Part shown: positions 24,985 to 33,544 of the stretch, piece after piece
Layout: each line of letters starts with the position of its first letter
Position numbering within the stretch: position 1 is the first letter of the stretch
Assembly (NCBI RefSeq): GCF_013839425.1
Contig: NZ_JACDNP010000004.1
Coordinates: 124,001 to 188,000, forward strand
Source of the DNA: Halorhabdus salina
Lineage (GTDB): Archaea > Halobacteriota > Halobacteria > Halobacteriales > Haloarculaceae
Length of the DNA stretch: 64,000 nucleotides
Direction of reading: 5' to 3'
Position numbers and translations under genes: made by a program
The notes under the pieces: model-generated
The model's input: only the letters and a program-made list of their open reading frames with translations
The model's database searches: none
Told to the model about the DNA's origin: nothing

Positions 24985-26889
24985 TCAGTTAGCTGTCCAG
25001 TCCTCGTGAATCCAGAACGTCCGCATTCGGTCGCCGCCTTGGCGTATCGCGGCCTCGCGAGCGACGTACGCCGCTTCCAGCGTGTCCGTCGGCACCGTCC
25101 TGTCCTCACCGGCCGTCAGGACGATTGGTGGCGGATCGTCGCCGATCTGTGCCTGGAGCGTCTCTGCGTCGCGCACGCACTCGACGGCTGCGTCGCTCCG
25201 GGAGAGGTACCACGGCAGCGGGAGCATCGGATTGTACCATTTGATACACTGCGGCCGGGTATCCAGTCCCGGCGTCTGGCCGGTCGGTCGTGTCAGTGAC
25301 TCGCCGTAAACGATGACGTCCGTCCCGTCGTGCTCGCCCGCGATGCGATCCAGGTCGTCGATCGGCCCGCGAAGCGCGTTCTCGGGCTGGGCGTACTGGA
25401 CGAGCTTGTTCCCGTTTCCTGGGACGAGCACGCTGTCGCCCCCGGCGCTGTTCGTGTAGACCGCGCCAGTGCTGACGACAACCATCTGCACGACGAGAAG
25501 CGCGATTACCACACCAGCGATGGCAGTTCCAACCCAGTCCTCGTGCGCGAACAGGGCAGCGCCGCGACGGTAGATCGCCGCCAGCGCGACGCCAGCCGGG
25601 ATCGACAGCGGGACGAGGACGTGGATCAGCAACCACGCCCCGAAGATGTCCGTCCCCACTGGATAGCCAAGTAACGAGGCAACGCCCGCGTACCCGGTGA
25701 AGATCACCAGTGCCCGGGAATTCCCTCGTCCGTATCGCTCCATGAGCGTCCCGACCACCGCCAGGGCAGTGAGCGGGAGCGCGGCGACGAGGATGACCTC
25801 GAGGAACTGTCCCAGCACGCACGGGTAGCCAGTGATCGCGTCGACGCCGAACAGTCCTGCGAGGTCCATGCCAACCAGACCCGTCGTCGAGCAACTGGGC
25901 GCGCCACTGTGGCCGAACCAGTACGACAGCCCTTCCGCGATGTGATCGACCGTCGTCCCGACGAGGGCCGGGAGCTTCGTTGGATCGAAAATGGCGGCCC
26001 AAAGGCCGACACCACCCTCACCGCGCGGATATTCGAGGCCGGCCATGCCGGCCCCTCGCGGCGCGTAGATGACCAGGATGGTCAGGCCGCCGATCAGGGC
26101 TGCACCGACGAGGTGGGCGAGGTGCGTTCGCGCGTCGCGGATGGTCTCCCGTCCCTGGCTGGCGAGTCGCTGGACGTTCGTCGCGAGCAGCGCGAACCCA
26201 CTGTCGTACTCCTCTGGCTTGTACAGCGTGTGCTCGACGAGCAGGGCGGCCGCGCCGAACCAGGTCAGCAGATAGACGACGGCGTTCTCTTTCGAGCCGA
26301 ATCCGAGCGCGACGAACACGGCACTCGCGTAGAGATATCGCGGGCGTCGTGTGTCGAGGAACCTGACCAGCAGGCCCAGCGCCACGAACATGAACGTCGC
26401 GACCAGCAGATCGCTCCGCATGAACCGCGAGTAATACAGCAGGACAGGATTGAGCGCCAGGAGCCCGGCCGTCGCGACGAGTTCTGACCGTCGGAGGTGC
26501 TTTCGAAACAGCCAGACTGACCCGGGCAGGAGGGTAGCACCAATCACGGCTACTGGCAAGCGCATCGTCGTGTCGCTGGGCCCCAGGATCGGCATCAGCC
26601 ACCGAGTCACGTGCTGGAGGACCGGGCCGTGGATGATGTAGCGATACGCGAAGTCCCCGGTTTCCGCGAAGTGCAGTGCCCAGTAGGCCACCCGCCCTTC
26701 GTCGTAATGAGCGACGCGGCCACCGAGCCCGAACAGTCGCATGCTGACGGCGACTGCGACGATGGCCACGAGCGCCACGACGAGCGGATTGTATTCGCCC
26801 AGGGCTGCTCGATATCGCTCGCCCAATCGACCGGCGAGCCGCTCGACCTCGTCGCGGGCGGTCGCGTCCGCAGAGTCGTCTTCGGCCAC
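24985..26889 (-). CDS. TIGR03663 family (Agl23-like) membrane glycosyltransferase, copy 1
   Basis: A 634-residue polytopic protein of the GT39/PMT-like superfamily. After the first membrane helix comes the catalytic-type acidic motif HYDEGRVAYW (Asp63-Glu64) and then the HGPVLQH loop. PVLLYYSRFMRSDLLVATFM is the family signature. About 11-12 helices are followed by a C-terminal extracellular domain of about 170 residues. The family is linked to haloarchaeal N-glycosylation and flippase activity; donor and acceptor are unknown. The start is a GTG. The neighbouring gene at 26947-28842 is a paralogue. Confidence 0.8.
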   Translation of the reverse strand: MAEDDSADATARDEVERLAGRLGERYRAALGEYNPLVVALVAIVAVAVSMRLFGLGGRVAHYDEGRVAYWALHFAETGDFAYRYIIHGPVLQHVTRWLMPILGPSDTTMRLPVAVIGATLLPGSVWLFRKHLRRSELVATAGLLALNPVLLYYSRFMRSDLLVATFMFVALGLLVRFLDTRRPRYLYASAVFVALGFGSKENAVVYLLTWFGAAALLVEHTLYKPEEYDSGFALLATNVQRLASQGRETIRDARTHLAHLVGAALIGGLTILVIYAPRGAGMAGLEYPRGEGGVGLWAAIFDPTKLPALVGTTVDHIAEGLSYWFGHSGAPSCSTTGLVGMDLAGLFGVDAITGYPCVLGQFLEVILVAALPLTALAVVGTLMERYGRGNSRALVIFTGYAGVASLLGYPVGTDIFGAWLLIHVLVPLSIPAGVALAAIYRRGAALFAHEDWVGTAIAGVVIALLVVQMVVVSTGAVYTNSAGGDSVLVPGNGNKLVQYAQPENALRGPIDDLDRIAGEHDGTDVIVYGESLTRPTGQTPGLDTRPQCIKWYNPMLPLPWYLSRSDAAVECVRDAETLQAQIGDDPPPIVLTAGEDRTVPTDTLEAAYVAREAAIRQGGDRMRTFWIHEDWTAN

Positions 26890-26946
26890 GATAGAGGTTC
26901 CAGAGCGCGGGTACTGAATGATTGCGGTTTTCGTTCGCGACGGTGG

Positions 26947-28842
26947 TCACTGGCCCGCGTTCCACCAGTCCTCGTGGATGTAGAACGTCGCTTCCGAGCC
27001 GGAGGTCCGGAGTTCGTACGTCAGCGCGTAGTACTCGGCTTCGAACGCCGATTCAGGCACGGTGTTGTCGTTCTCACGGACCACGACTACTGGGACCGGC
27101 TCCTCGCTGTCGATGCTATCCCGAAGCGTACTTTCGTTGGCTGCACACGCGGTCTCGGTGTCGTAGGCGGCCAGATACCAGTTGATCGGGAGGGTGTTGC
27201 CCCACACTGTACAGACGGGTCGGAAGTCCTTGTGAGCGGTAGAGGCATTCTCCTTGACGAACGATCCCCCGTCGTCAATCGAGCCGTCGTAGATCAATAC
27301 GTCGGTGCCGTCGTGTACTGGGGAGATATGCTGGATCTGTTCGAGGGCCGGCCGGAGATCATCGCCGGGTTGCCCGTACTGGACGAGCGGATTGTCCTCC
27401 GATCGGGCGGTAGCGCCGTACGCGCCGGCGACGGCCGTCGAGACGACCAGCACGGCAATGAAGCCGATGACGACCGCCGAGAAGCCGACTTCGATCCGGT
27501 CGTCCTGACGGATGGCGTCGATCGCCCACCGGCCGAACACGCCAAGCCCGACGGCAGCCGGAATTGCAAGCGGGACTATCGTATGGGTCATGCCCCACTT
27601 CCAGCCGCTCCCGATCGAGAACGTCAACGGGTAGCCCAGCCAGGAAGCAACTCCTGCATATGTCATGAACAACACCAGCGTCCGGCTCTTGGCAGCTGCA
27701 TACCGTTCTCGCAGGAAGCCGATCGCCCCAAGGATCAGTAGCGGGAAGGACTTCGCGAACAGCCCTTCGGTCATCGATCCGAGCCGTTCGAGGTATGGCA
27801 CCGTATTGCTCGTTCCACTGACCTCGGGCGGCCCAGGGAGATCGAGGACGACGCCGTCGAGCCCACCGAACTGGAAGTACTCGGCCTCCGGATAGACGAC
27901 GTAGGCGAACGTATCAGCGACGAGTTCGGGGAGTTTCCAGGGCGCGGTGACTGCCTCCCACAGGCCGAGGGTCGCACTGGCGTCGCTTGGCGGATAGAGC
28001 ATCCCGGCCATTCCCCCGCCGCGGGGCGCGAACATGAACACGAACAGCGCGATGAAGAGGGCGGCCACAGCGAGACCGTGGCCCCCGTAATACAGCAGCC
28101 AGCCCAGGAGGCTTCGACTCCCATCGTGCACTTGATCACGGATACCTGCCAGTTTCGACCTGACGAGTCCGCCCGCGCTGCGATACGCTCGGGGGCGGTA
28201 GAAGGCCGCGTCGAGGCAGAGTGCGCCGGCTCCGAGCCAGGTGAGGAGGTACAGCGGCGCGTTCTCCTTCGAAGCAATACCGAAGACGAGCAGCGCCGTT
28301 GCGCCGTAGACGTACCGCGGTTTTCGGGTATCATAGAAGCGGACGAGCAAACCGAACGCAGTGAACATGAATGTCGCGACCAGCAGATCGCTCCGCATGA
28401 ACCGCGAGTAGTACAACAACACGGGGTTGGCAGCAAGCAGGGCTGCCAGAGCGACCGTTTCGACATCGTCGAGATGCTCACGATACAGGAGAGAAGCGAG
28501 CGGCAGGAGGCCGCCGATCACCGCGACTGGCAAGCGAGCGGTGAAGTCGTTCGCGCCGAACAGAGCGAACAGGTAGCGATCGGCGTGCTGGATGAACGGA
28601 CCGTGCGTGTGGGAGTTATAGGCGAAGTGTCCCGTCTCGAAGGCGTGATCAATCCAGTAGGCGACACGAGCCTCGTCCCAGTGAGCAACCCGCCAGCCGA
28701 GTTGAAAGAACCTGGCGAGCAGGCCAATCGCCGCCACCGCGAGAACCGCGACGACGACTGGATGTGTCCGGACGTAGGTCCGGATTCGCTCGCCAAGCCC
28801 CATCCCGGCGGCGGGATCAGCGGCCGCGAAACCGTCGGACAT
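26947..28842 (-). CDS. TIGR03663 family (Agl23-like) membrane glycosyltransferase, copy 2
   Basis: A 631-residue paralogue of the previous entry, with the same order of elements: HWDEARVAYW (Asp56-Glu57), HGPFIQH, and a nearly identical NPVLLYYSRFMRSDLL stretch. The C-terminal domain holds two Cys (in RPVCTVWGN and TACAAN), as copy 1 does at the matching places (PQCIKW and ECV), which suggests a conserved extracellular disulfide. The two genes are on one strand, 57 bp apart, and look like a tandem duplication that has diverged. Confidence 0.8.
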   Translation of the reverse strand: MSDGFAAADPAAGMGLGERIRTYVRTHPVVVAVLAVAAIGLLARFFQLGWRVAHWDEARVAYWIDHAFETGHFAYNSHTHGPFIQHADRYLFALFGANDFTARLPVAVIGGLLPLASLLYREHLDDVETVALAALLAANPVLLYYSRFMRSDLLVATFMFTAFGLLVRFYDTRKPRYVYGATALLVFGIASKENAPLYLLTWLGAGALCLDAAFYRPRAYRSAGGLVRSKLAGIRDQVHDGSRSLLGWLLYYGGHGLAVAALFIALFVFMFAPRGGGMAGMLYPPSDASATLGLWEAVTAPWKLPELVADTFAYVVYPEAEYFQFGGLDGVVLDLPGPPEVSGTSNTVPYLERLGSMTEGLFAKSFPLLILGAIGFLRERYAAAKSRTLVLFMTYAGVASWLGYPLTFSIGSGWKWGMTHTIVPLAIPAAVGLGVFGRWAIDAIRQDDRIEVGFSAVVIGFIAVLVVSTAVAGAYGATARSEDNPLVQYGQPGDDLRPALEQIQHISPVHDGTDVLIYDGSIDDGGSFVKENASTAHKDFRPVCTVWGNTLPINWYLAAYDTETACAANESTLRDSIDSEEPVPVVVVRENDNTVPESAFEAEYYALTYELRTSGSEATFYIHEDWWNAGQ

Positions 28843-28973
28843 ATTGACTTGCTGTGAGCCGGGGGGTTAGAATCCTTCTGGTATCCGAAACGAGAGCCCC
28901 CGCCCTTCCAAGAAACTAGCGTCTGTCTGAGAGAGAGTCAATACCGGGAGCGAGTGGGATCGCCGAGCGTGGC

Positions 28974-29939
28974 CTAGCTGTGGATACCCATCGCTTCGAT
29001 CTGTTCCTGATAGCGGTTCCGGATCGTGACCTCCGTCACCTGGGCGACGTCGGCGACTTCGCGCTGGGTTTTCTTCTCGTTGCAGAGCAACGAGGCGGCG
29101 TAAATCGCAGCGGCGGCGTAGCCCGTCGGGGATTTCCCCGAGAGCAGCCCTTTCTCGGCGGTCGTCTCGATGATCTCGTTGGCTTTCGACTGGACTTCCT
29201 CGCTGAGATCGAGTTCCGAGCAAAAGCGGGGGACGTACTTCTTGGGGTCGACAGGTTCCATCTCCAGGCCGAGTTCCTGAGAGATATACCGGTAGGTCCG
29301 GCCGATTTCCTTGCGCTCGACCCGGGAAACCTCACTGATTTCTTCTAAACTCCGCGGGATGCCTTCTTTTCGACAGGCGGCATACAGCGCCGAGGTCGCG
29401 ACACCCTCGATGGAGCGGCCGCGGATGAGATCCTCGTCTAAGGCCCGACGATAGATGACTGAGGCGACCTCGCGTACCGAACGCGGGACGCCCAGCGCCG
29501 AGGCCATGCGGTCAATCTCGCTCAGGGCAAACTGCAGGTTGCGCTCACCGGCATCCTTCGTACGGATGCGTTCCTGCCACTTGCGCAGGCGGTGCATCTG
29601 GGATCGTTTCTTCGAGGAGATGGAGCGACCGTAGGCGTCTTTATCTTTCCAGTCGATGGTAGTCGTCAACCCCTTGTCGTGCATCGTCTGGGTCGTCGGC
29701 GCGCCCACCCGTGATTTCTCCTGGCGCTCCTGGTGGTTGAACGCCCGCCACTCGGGCCCTGGATCGATGTTCTCCTCCTCGACGACGAGACCACAGTCGT
29801 CACAGATAATCTCGCCCCGGTCGGCGTCCTTGACGAGGTTGTCAGAATCACACTCCGGACATTCTCTCACCCCCTCTTGTTCGTCTGATTCGGTCTCGGA
29901 CTCGCGCTCGCGCTCGCGCTGGCGGGTGGACCGTGTCAT
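28974..29939 (-). CDS. tfb: transcription initiation factor TFB
   Basis: A 321-residue archaeal TFIIB homologue. The basic/acidic leader (1-24) precedes a zinc ribbon with CPEC at 27-30 and CDDC at 46-49. A B-reader/linker segment follows, then two cyclin-like repeats of about 90 residues (about 125-215 and 220-312). It recruits RNA polymerase to TBP-bound TATA boxes. Haloarchaea carry several TFBs; which one this is cannot be told from the window. The C-terminal helix-turn-helix ([16 protein letters not shown]) reads the BRE. Confidence 0.97.
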   Translation of the reverse strand: MTRSTRQRERERESETESDEQEGVRECPECDSDNLVKDADRGEIICDDCGLVVEEENIDPGPEWRAFNHQERQEKSRVGAPTTQTMHDKGLTTTIDWKDKDAYGRSISSKKRSQMHRLRKWQERIRTKDAGERNLQFALSEIDRMASALGVPRSVREVASVIYRRALDEDLIRGRSIEGVATSALYAACRKEGIPRSLEEISEVSRVERKEIGRTYRYISQELGLEMEPVDPKKYVPRFCSELDLSEEVQSKANEIIETTAEKGLLSGKSPTGYAAAAIYAASLLCNEKKTQREVADVAQVTEVTIRNRYQEQIEAMGIHS

Positions 29940-29941
29940 CG

Positions 29942-29952
29942 CACTTATATAG
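29942..29952 (-). promoter_or_regulatory. strong TATA-like element abutting the tfb start codon
   Basis: CTATATAAGTG on the minus strand is the best TATA match near tfb, but its centre is only about 9 nt before the ATG. If used, transcription would start inside the coding region. It could instead be a site where TBP or TFB blocks or retunes the real promoter. Confidence 0.45.
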
Positions 29953-29967
29953 TAGCAGCGTCCCTTG

Positions 29968-29977
29968 ACTTAAATCC
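29968..29977 (-). promoter_or_regulatory. likely TATA box of tfb
   Basis: GGATTTAAGT on the minus strand is centred 33 nt before the tfb ATG, the expected place for a promoter with a very short leader. Confidence 0.5.
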
Positions 29978-30273
29978 TTGGAATTCATTTAGTTCGATTG
30001 TTACATTAGGTGGAGAGGGCGTCCACTCGAACGGCCCATAGAACAGGTAACGCGCGATAATATCGGCCGATATGGGCGCTTGCCCGTCTGTCGTCGATGG
30101 GATGCTGCTCGACTTGCGTGCAGACGCCACCGCGCCCCGATTCATGTCGCGAGAGACTATGCTGCTGGCTCGGGTAGCAGGCCTCCACCGGCATCTTTCG
30201 TGTGGCTCGGTGGGGTGGCTCGCCGGCCGGTGGATCAAAACGCCCTAAGCCGACGGCGGCCTATCCGTCACTA
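29978..30273. other. intergenic region between tfb and rnhA
   Basis: The two genes are divergent. Apart from the tfb promoter elements at its left end, it holds a weak A/T box before rnhA (around 30240-30250). Frames on either strand here have basic, Ser/Pro/Arg-rich products unlike haloarchaeal proteins. I see no supported gene or RNA. Confidence 0.4.
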
Positions 30274-30870
30274 ATGCCGGTCATCGAGTGCGACGAAGGG
30301 GCTGCACGCCAGCGGCTGGAAGCCGCTGGGGTCGATGTCGAGCCGGGAAACACTGACCACGAGCGCTGGCGGGCGAGCCACGCTGGTGCAACAGCGGTTG
30401 CCTACGACGAGAAAGTCGTCGTCCAGGGAAGCGATGCCGGGCGACTCATCGCCGTCTTACGGGACGAGGGCGGGCGCGCACACGTCTACGTCGACGGTGC
30501 GTCACGGGGCAATCCCGGCCCGGCGGCGATCGGTTGGGTGATCGTGACTGGTGAGGGTGGCATCGTCACCGAGGGGGGCAAGCGGATCGGGCGCGCGACG
30601 AACAACCACGCCGAGTACGCGGCGTTGATCCAGGCACTGGAAATCGCCGAAGAGTACGGATTCGACAGCGTCGAGGTCCGAAGCGATTCGGAACTGGCCG
30701 TCCGACAGGTCCGTGGCGAGTGGGACACGAACGATCCGGACCTGCGCGAACAACGGGTCCGCGTCCGGGAGTTGCTGACTGTCTTCTCGACGTGGTCGAT
30801 CGAACACGTCCCCCGCGAGATCAACGAACGGGCCGACCGACTGGCCAACGAGGCGTTCGAAGATGACTGA
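30274..30870 (+). CDS. rnhA: ribonuclease HI
   Basis: A 198-residue protein. The N-terminal 65 residues form a haloarchaeal-specific domain. The RNase H fold starts at HVYVDGASRGNPG, with catalytic Asp74, followed by AEYAALIQAL (Glu), EVRSDSELAVRQVRGEW (Asp) and the final INERADRLANEA (Asp). It degrades RNA in RNA-DNA hybrids, in primer removal and R-loop clearance. The ATG at 30274 fits known haloarchaeal lengths; a longer in-frame start at 30202 adds a basic leader and is less likely. It overlaps the next gene by 8 bases. Confidence 0.93.
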   Translation: MPVIECDEGAARQRLEAAGVDVEPGNTDHERWRASHAGATAVAYDEKVVVQGSDAGRLIAVLRDEGGRAHVYVDGASRGNPGPAAIGWVIVTGEGGIVTEGGKRIGRATNNHAEYAALIQALEIAEEYGFDSVEVRSDSELAVRQVRGEWDTNDPDLREQRVRVRELLTVFSTWSIEHVPREINERADRLANEAFEDD

Positions 30871-31441
30871 AGACACCGAGCCGACACCGGACGCCGAGGA
30901 CGGTAAGCTGCCGGCGGACGTGATCGAAAACGCGCTCCGGCTGACGCGGCTGGCCCGACGGACAGAGGGTGATCGCGCCGCCACACACGATGAGCGTCGT
31001 GACACGATACTGGCCACCTACGGCTACGAGGCTCGCGTTCGCGAGGACGATGATGGTGCCGTCCTGGTCTGTTATCCAGCGGAGTGGCTTCGGGATGGCG
31101 AAGTCGTCTTCGATCGCATCGAGGATCGCTCGCGCGCGGTCGAACGCCCGCTCACCGGCGACGAGGATTGGGATGCCGTCGAAGAAGCTAACCGGGAGAT
31201 CGTCGCGCGCGTCGGCGAGGAATACGGTTCGGTACACGAAGAAAACGTCCGGGCGTTCGCGGATTTCCTCGGGAACCACCACGTCTGTCGGATCGCTACG
31301 GCGACGCCGGCCCAGGTCCGGGAGTTTCGAGAGGAGTACTATGCGCGCAACGTCTGGCCCGACGACGAGCAGCGGGCCGCGCTAGCCCAATCGCTCCGGA
31401 TTGCGTTTGACGTCGCCAACGTAGACCAACCGCCGATTTGA
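30863..31441 (+). CDS. rnhA operon protein (haloarchaeal, function unknown)
   Basis: A 192-residue acidic, soluble protein that starts inside the end of rnhA. It has a helical N-terminal part (VIENALRLTRLARRTEGD), a central beta-rich part (VLVCYPAEWLRDGEVVFD) and a helical C-terminus (VREFREEYYARNVWPDDEQ). I recognise it only as the conserved partner gene that follows rnhA in haloarchaea; no enzymatic motif is visible. It converges on the PadR gene, with four bases between. Confidence 0.75.
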   Translation: MTEDTEPTPDAEDGKLPADVIENALRLTRLARRTEGDRAATHDERRDTILATYGYEARVREDDDGAVLVCYPAEWLRDGEVVFDRIEDRSRAVERPLTGDEDWDAVEEANREIVARVGEEYGSVHEENVRAFADFLGNHHVCRIATATPAQVREFREEYYARNVWPDDEQRAALAQSLRIAFDVANVDQPPI

Positions 31442-31445
31442 AAAA

Positions 31446-31805
31446 TTATCGCGCGTCTTCGAGGAGCGCTGCGATGTCGTCACCGCGTTCCTCGGTCTGG
31501 ACGATCTTCGAAAGCTCCCAGGAGAGCTGTTCGAGCAGGACATCGTAGCCCTTCTCGGTGAGCGAGTACTCGTTGGTTCGCTTGTCGAGTTCACTCTTCT
31601 TGACCAAGTCCATCTCGACGAGGTCGTCGAGGTTGGGGTACAGTCGTCCGTGGTTGACGTCAGAGCTGTAATACGTTTCCAGCTCTCGTTTGACAGCCAG
31701 CCCGTAGCGTGCCTCTTCGGCCAGGATAGCCAGAATGTTCTGCTGGAATGCGGTTAGTTCTCGGGCGATACTCGGTGTTTCCGTCTCAGCCTGCGCCTCT
31801 GACAT
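31446..31805 (-). CDS. PadR-family transcriptional regulator
   Basis: A 119-residue winged-helix protein. The fold runs from LTAFQQNILAILAEEARYGLAVKREL through the recognition helix and wing VNHGRLYPNLDDLVEMDLVKKSE to EYSLTEKGYDVL. PadR proteins usually repress nearby or their own genes in response to small molecules. The promoter carries an inverted repeat (31831-31844), suggesting autoregulation. Confidence 0.88.
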   Translation of the reverse strand: MSEAQAETETPSIARELTAFQQNILAILAEEARYGLAVKRELETYYSSDVNHGRLYPNLDDLVEMDLVKKSELDKRTNEYSLTEKGYDVLLEQLSWELSKIVQTEERGDDIAALLEDAR

Positions 31806-31830
31806 GGTAGGATATATGTCATCACGCCAT

Positions 31831-31844
31831 TTAACCTTTGTTAA
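31831..31844. promoter_or_regulatory. inverted repeat in the PadR promoter
   Basis: TTAAC-CTTT-GTTAA is a 5-bp inverted repeat with a 4-nt spacer. It lies 26-39 nt before the PadR gene start, where the TATA box should be, so a bound regulator would block TBP. Autoregulation is an inference. Confidence 0.4.
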
Positions 31845-31995
31845 CTGTAACGATCATCTGCGCACCGCCCGGAGTCGCCTTTTCGCAAGACGTGGTCCCG
31901 ATTAGCGACGGTCAGTCGCCCTCCGTTGGTGCACAGTGGGCTACACGCCCGGCAACTCGAAAGGCATTTTTGATGGCCTGCCACAGACGGAGATG

Positions 31996-32529
31996 ATGGT
32001 AAACCTCTTCGAAGACCTCGAAACGGGACCGAATCCGCCCGAAGAGATCTACGCGGTCGTCGAGTGCCTGAAAGGCGAGCGCAACAAGTACGAATACGAC
32101 AAGGACATCCCCGGCGTCGTGCTGGATCGTGTCCTCCACAGTAACGTCCACTACCCCAGTGACTACGGATTTATCCCGCAGTCCTATTACGACGACGGCG
32201 ACCCATTCGACGTGCTCGTTCTCGTCGAAGACCAGACGTTCCCTGGCTGTGTCATCGAGGCCCGTCCGGTCGCGATGATGAAGATGGACGACGACGGCGA
32301 GCAGGACGATAAGGTTATCGCCGTCCCCATCGAAGACCCGCGCTACGACCACATCGAGGATCTTGAAGACATCCCACAACAGACGCTTGACGAGATCGAC
32401 GAGTTCTTCGCGACCTACAAGAACTTAGAGGAAGGTAAAGAAGTCCAGACGCTGGGCTGGGAGGACAAGCAGGCGGCGATGGACGCGATTGAACACGCCC
32501 AGGACCTCTACGAAGCGGAGTTCGAGTAA
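31996..32529 (+). CDS. ppa: inorganic pyrophosphatase, family I
   Basis: A 177-residue soluble enzyme that hydrolyses pyrophosphate and pulls biosynthetic reactions forward. The active site is seen in KYEYDKDIPG, HYPSDYGFIPQSY and the DGDPFDVLVL acidic cluster that binds metal. The start is the ATG of MVNLFEDLE: a TATA-like GCATTTTTG lies about 25 nt upstream, and haloarchaeal homologues begin there. An upstream frame from 31936 would add 20 atypical residues. Confidence 0.95.
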   Translation: MVNLFEDLETGPNPPEEIYAVVECLKGERNKYEYDKDIPGVVLDRVLHSNVHYPSDYGFIPQSYYDDGDPFDVLVLVEDQTFPGCVIEARPVAMMKMDDDGEQDDKVIAVPIEDPRYDHIEDLEDIPQQTLDEIDEFFATYKNLEEGKEVQTLGWEDKQAAMDAIEHAQDLYEAEFE

Positions 32530-32586
32530 TCGAACGGTCGTCGGTGCCGTAGTAATTCTTTTCCGGGGAGTCCTCGAGTAGCTGGT

Positions 32587-33216
32587 ATGGCCGACCAGCG
32601 GGATCTCACTGCCCGTGTCAGGGAGGGCTACGACCGGATCGCCGCCGAGTACGACGAGCACCGCTCGACGGACGACACTGATGTCCCACTCGTCGAACGG
32701 TTTTGCGACGGCCTTGGGCCAAACGCAGACGTCCTCGACGCCGGTTGTGGTGCGGGAATGCCGGTCACGGAGCTATTAGCCGAGGGTCACACCGTGACCG
32801 GACTCGACCTCTCCCGTGAACAACTGTCGCTGGCGACCGGTCGTCTTCCTGGCCAATCGTTCGTCGAGGGTGAGATGACGCGACTGCCATTCGATGACGA
32901 TAGCTTCGACGGTCTCACGTCGTTTTACGCCGTCATCCACGTTCCCCGAGAACGTCACGAAGACGTCTTCGCGGAGTTTCATCGCGTCTGCCGGCCCGGA
33001 GCGACCCTGCTCTGTACGGTCGGCGATGCCGACTGGACGGGCCACAACGAAGACTGGATGGGGATGGGCGAGGCGATGTACTGGGATATCCCTGGGCTGG
33101 ATCGAGCGCGCGAGCTGCTCGAAAACGCCGGATTCAGCGTCGAACGCGTCGATTACGTTATGGACGACGTCGCCGATGACCCGGCGCGGAAACCCTTCGT
33201 CTGGGCCCGTGCCTGA
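32587..33216 (+). CDS. class I SAM-dependent methyltransferase
   Basis: A 209-residue Rossmann-fold methyltransferase. Motif I is VLDAGCGAGMPVTELLAEG, followed by the ribose-binding acidic residue in VTGLDLSREQL and post-motifs FDGLTSFYAVIHVP and RPGATLLCTVGD, the UbiE/Methyltransf_11 layout. The substrate cannot be read from the sequence. It is monocistronic. Confidence 0.82.
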   Translation: MADQRDLTARVREGYDRIAAEYDEHRSTDDTDVPLVERFCDGLGPNADVLDAGCGAGMPVTELLAEGHTVTGLDLSREQLSLATGRLPGQSFVEGEMTRLPFDDDSFDGLTSFYAVIHVPRERHEDVFAEFHRVCRPGATLLCTVGDADWTGHNEDWMGMGEAMYWDIPGLDRARELLENAGFSVERVDYVMDDVADDPARKPFVWARA

Positions 33217-33351
33217 CTCCGAGCAAGAACGCCGTTCGCGTCGCTAGTTCTCGGTGACAGAGTGATGTTTCCCGGTTATCACCGCCCGTTCCACCCATGC
33301 GGTATGATTATGGGTAATTATTTGGGCGTGTGGGTCGTTGTCTAGAGCGTA
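33217..33351. other. intergenic segment with a promoter-like element
   Basis: It carries a TATA-like box, GGTAATTATTT, at about 33313-33323. That is about 35 nt before the small frame at 33352. No other feature seen. Confidence 0.3.
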
Positions 33352-33459
33352 ATGGCTACCGAACGTCCCACTGTCGGGATCGCCCATCTCACGGTCGTCC
33401 CGGAAAACTTCAAACCGGCCGATTCACCCCCTGAAACGTCGCCGGATCGCCACGACTGA
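33352..33459 (+). CDS. possible 35-residue peptide
   Basis: ATG at 33352 to TGA at 33457-33459 gives 35 residues (MATERPTVGIAHLTVVPENF, then a Pro/Ser/Asp-rich tail). A TATA-like box about 35 nt upstream and an acidic, haloarchaeal composition favour a real gene. The first half reads like the first strand of a larger domain, so it may be the remnant of a truncated gene. No homologue is recognised. Confidence 0.35.
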   Translation: MATERPTVGIAHLTVVPENFKPADSPPETSPDRHD

Positions 33460-33544
33460 TCGCGAGTTTTGCCGGTGTCGGCGTTGCCCGTCAGGGACGG
33501 CCGCGAAAAGAACCTTCTTGTGTCAGTCACCAGTACCGCGAGGT

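Noticed and set aside
29945-30238. 97-codon minus-strand frame upstream of tfb
   Set aside because: Ends on the tfb promoter, has non-haloarchaeal composition and no recognisable domain.
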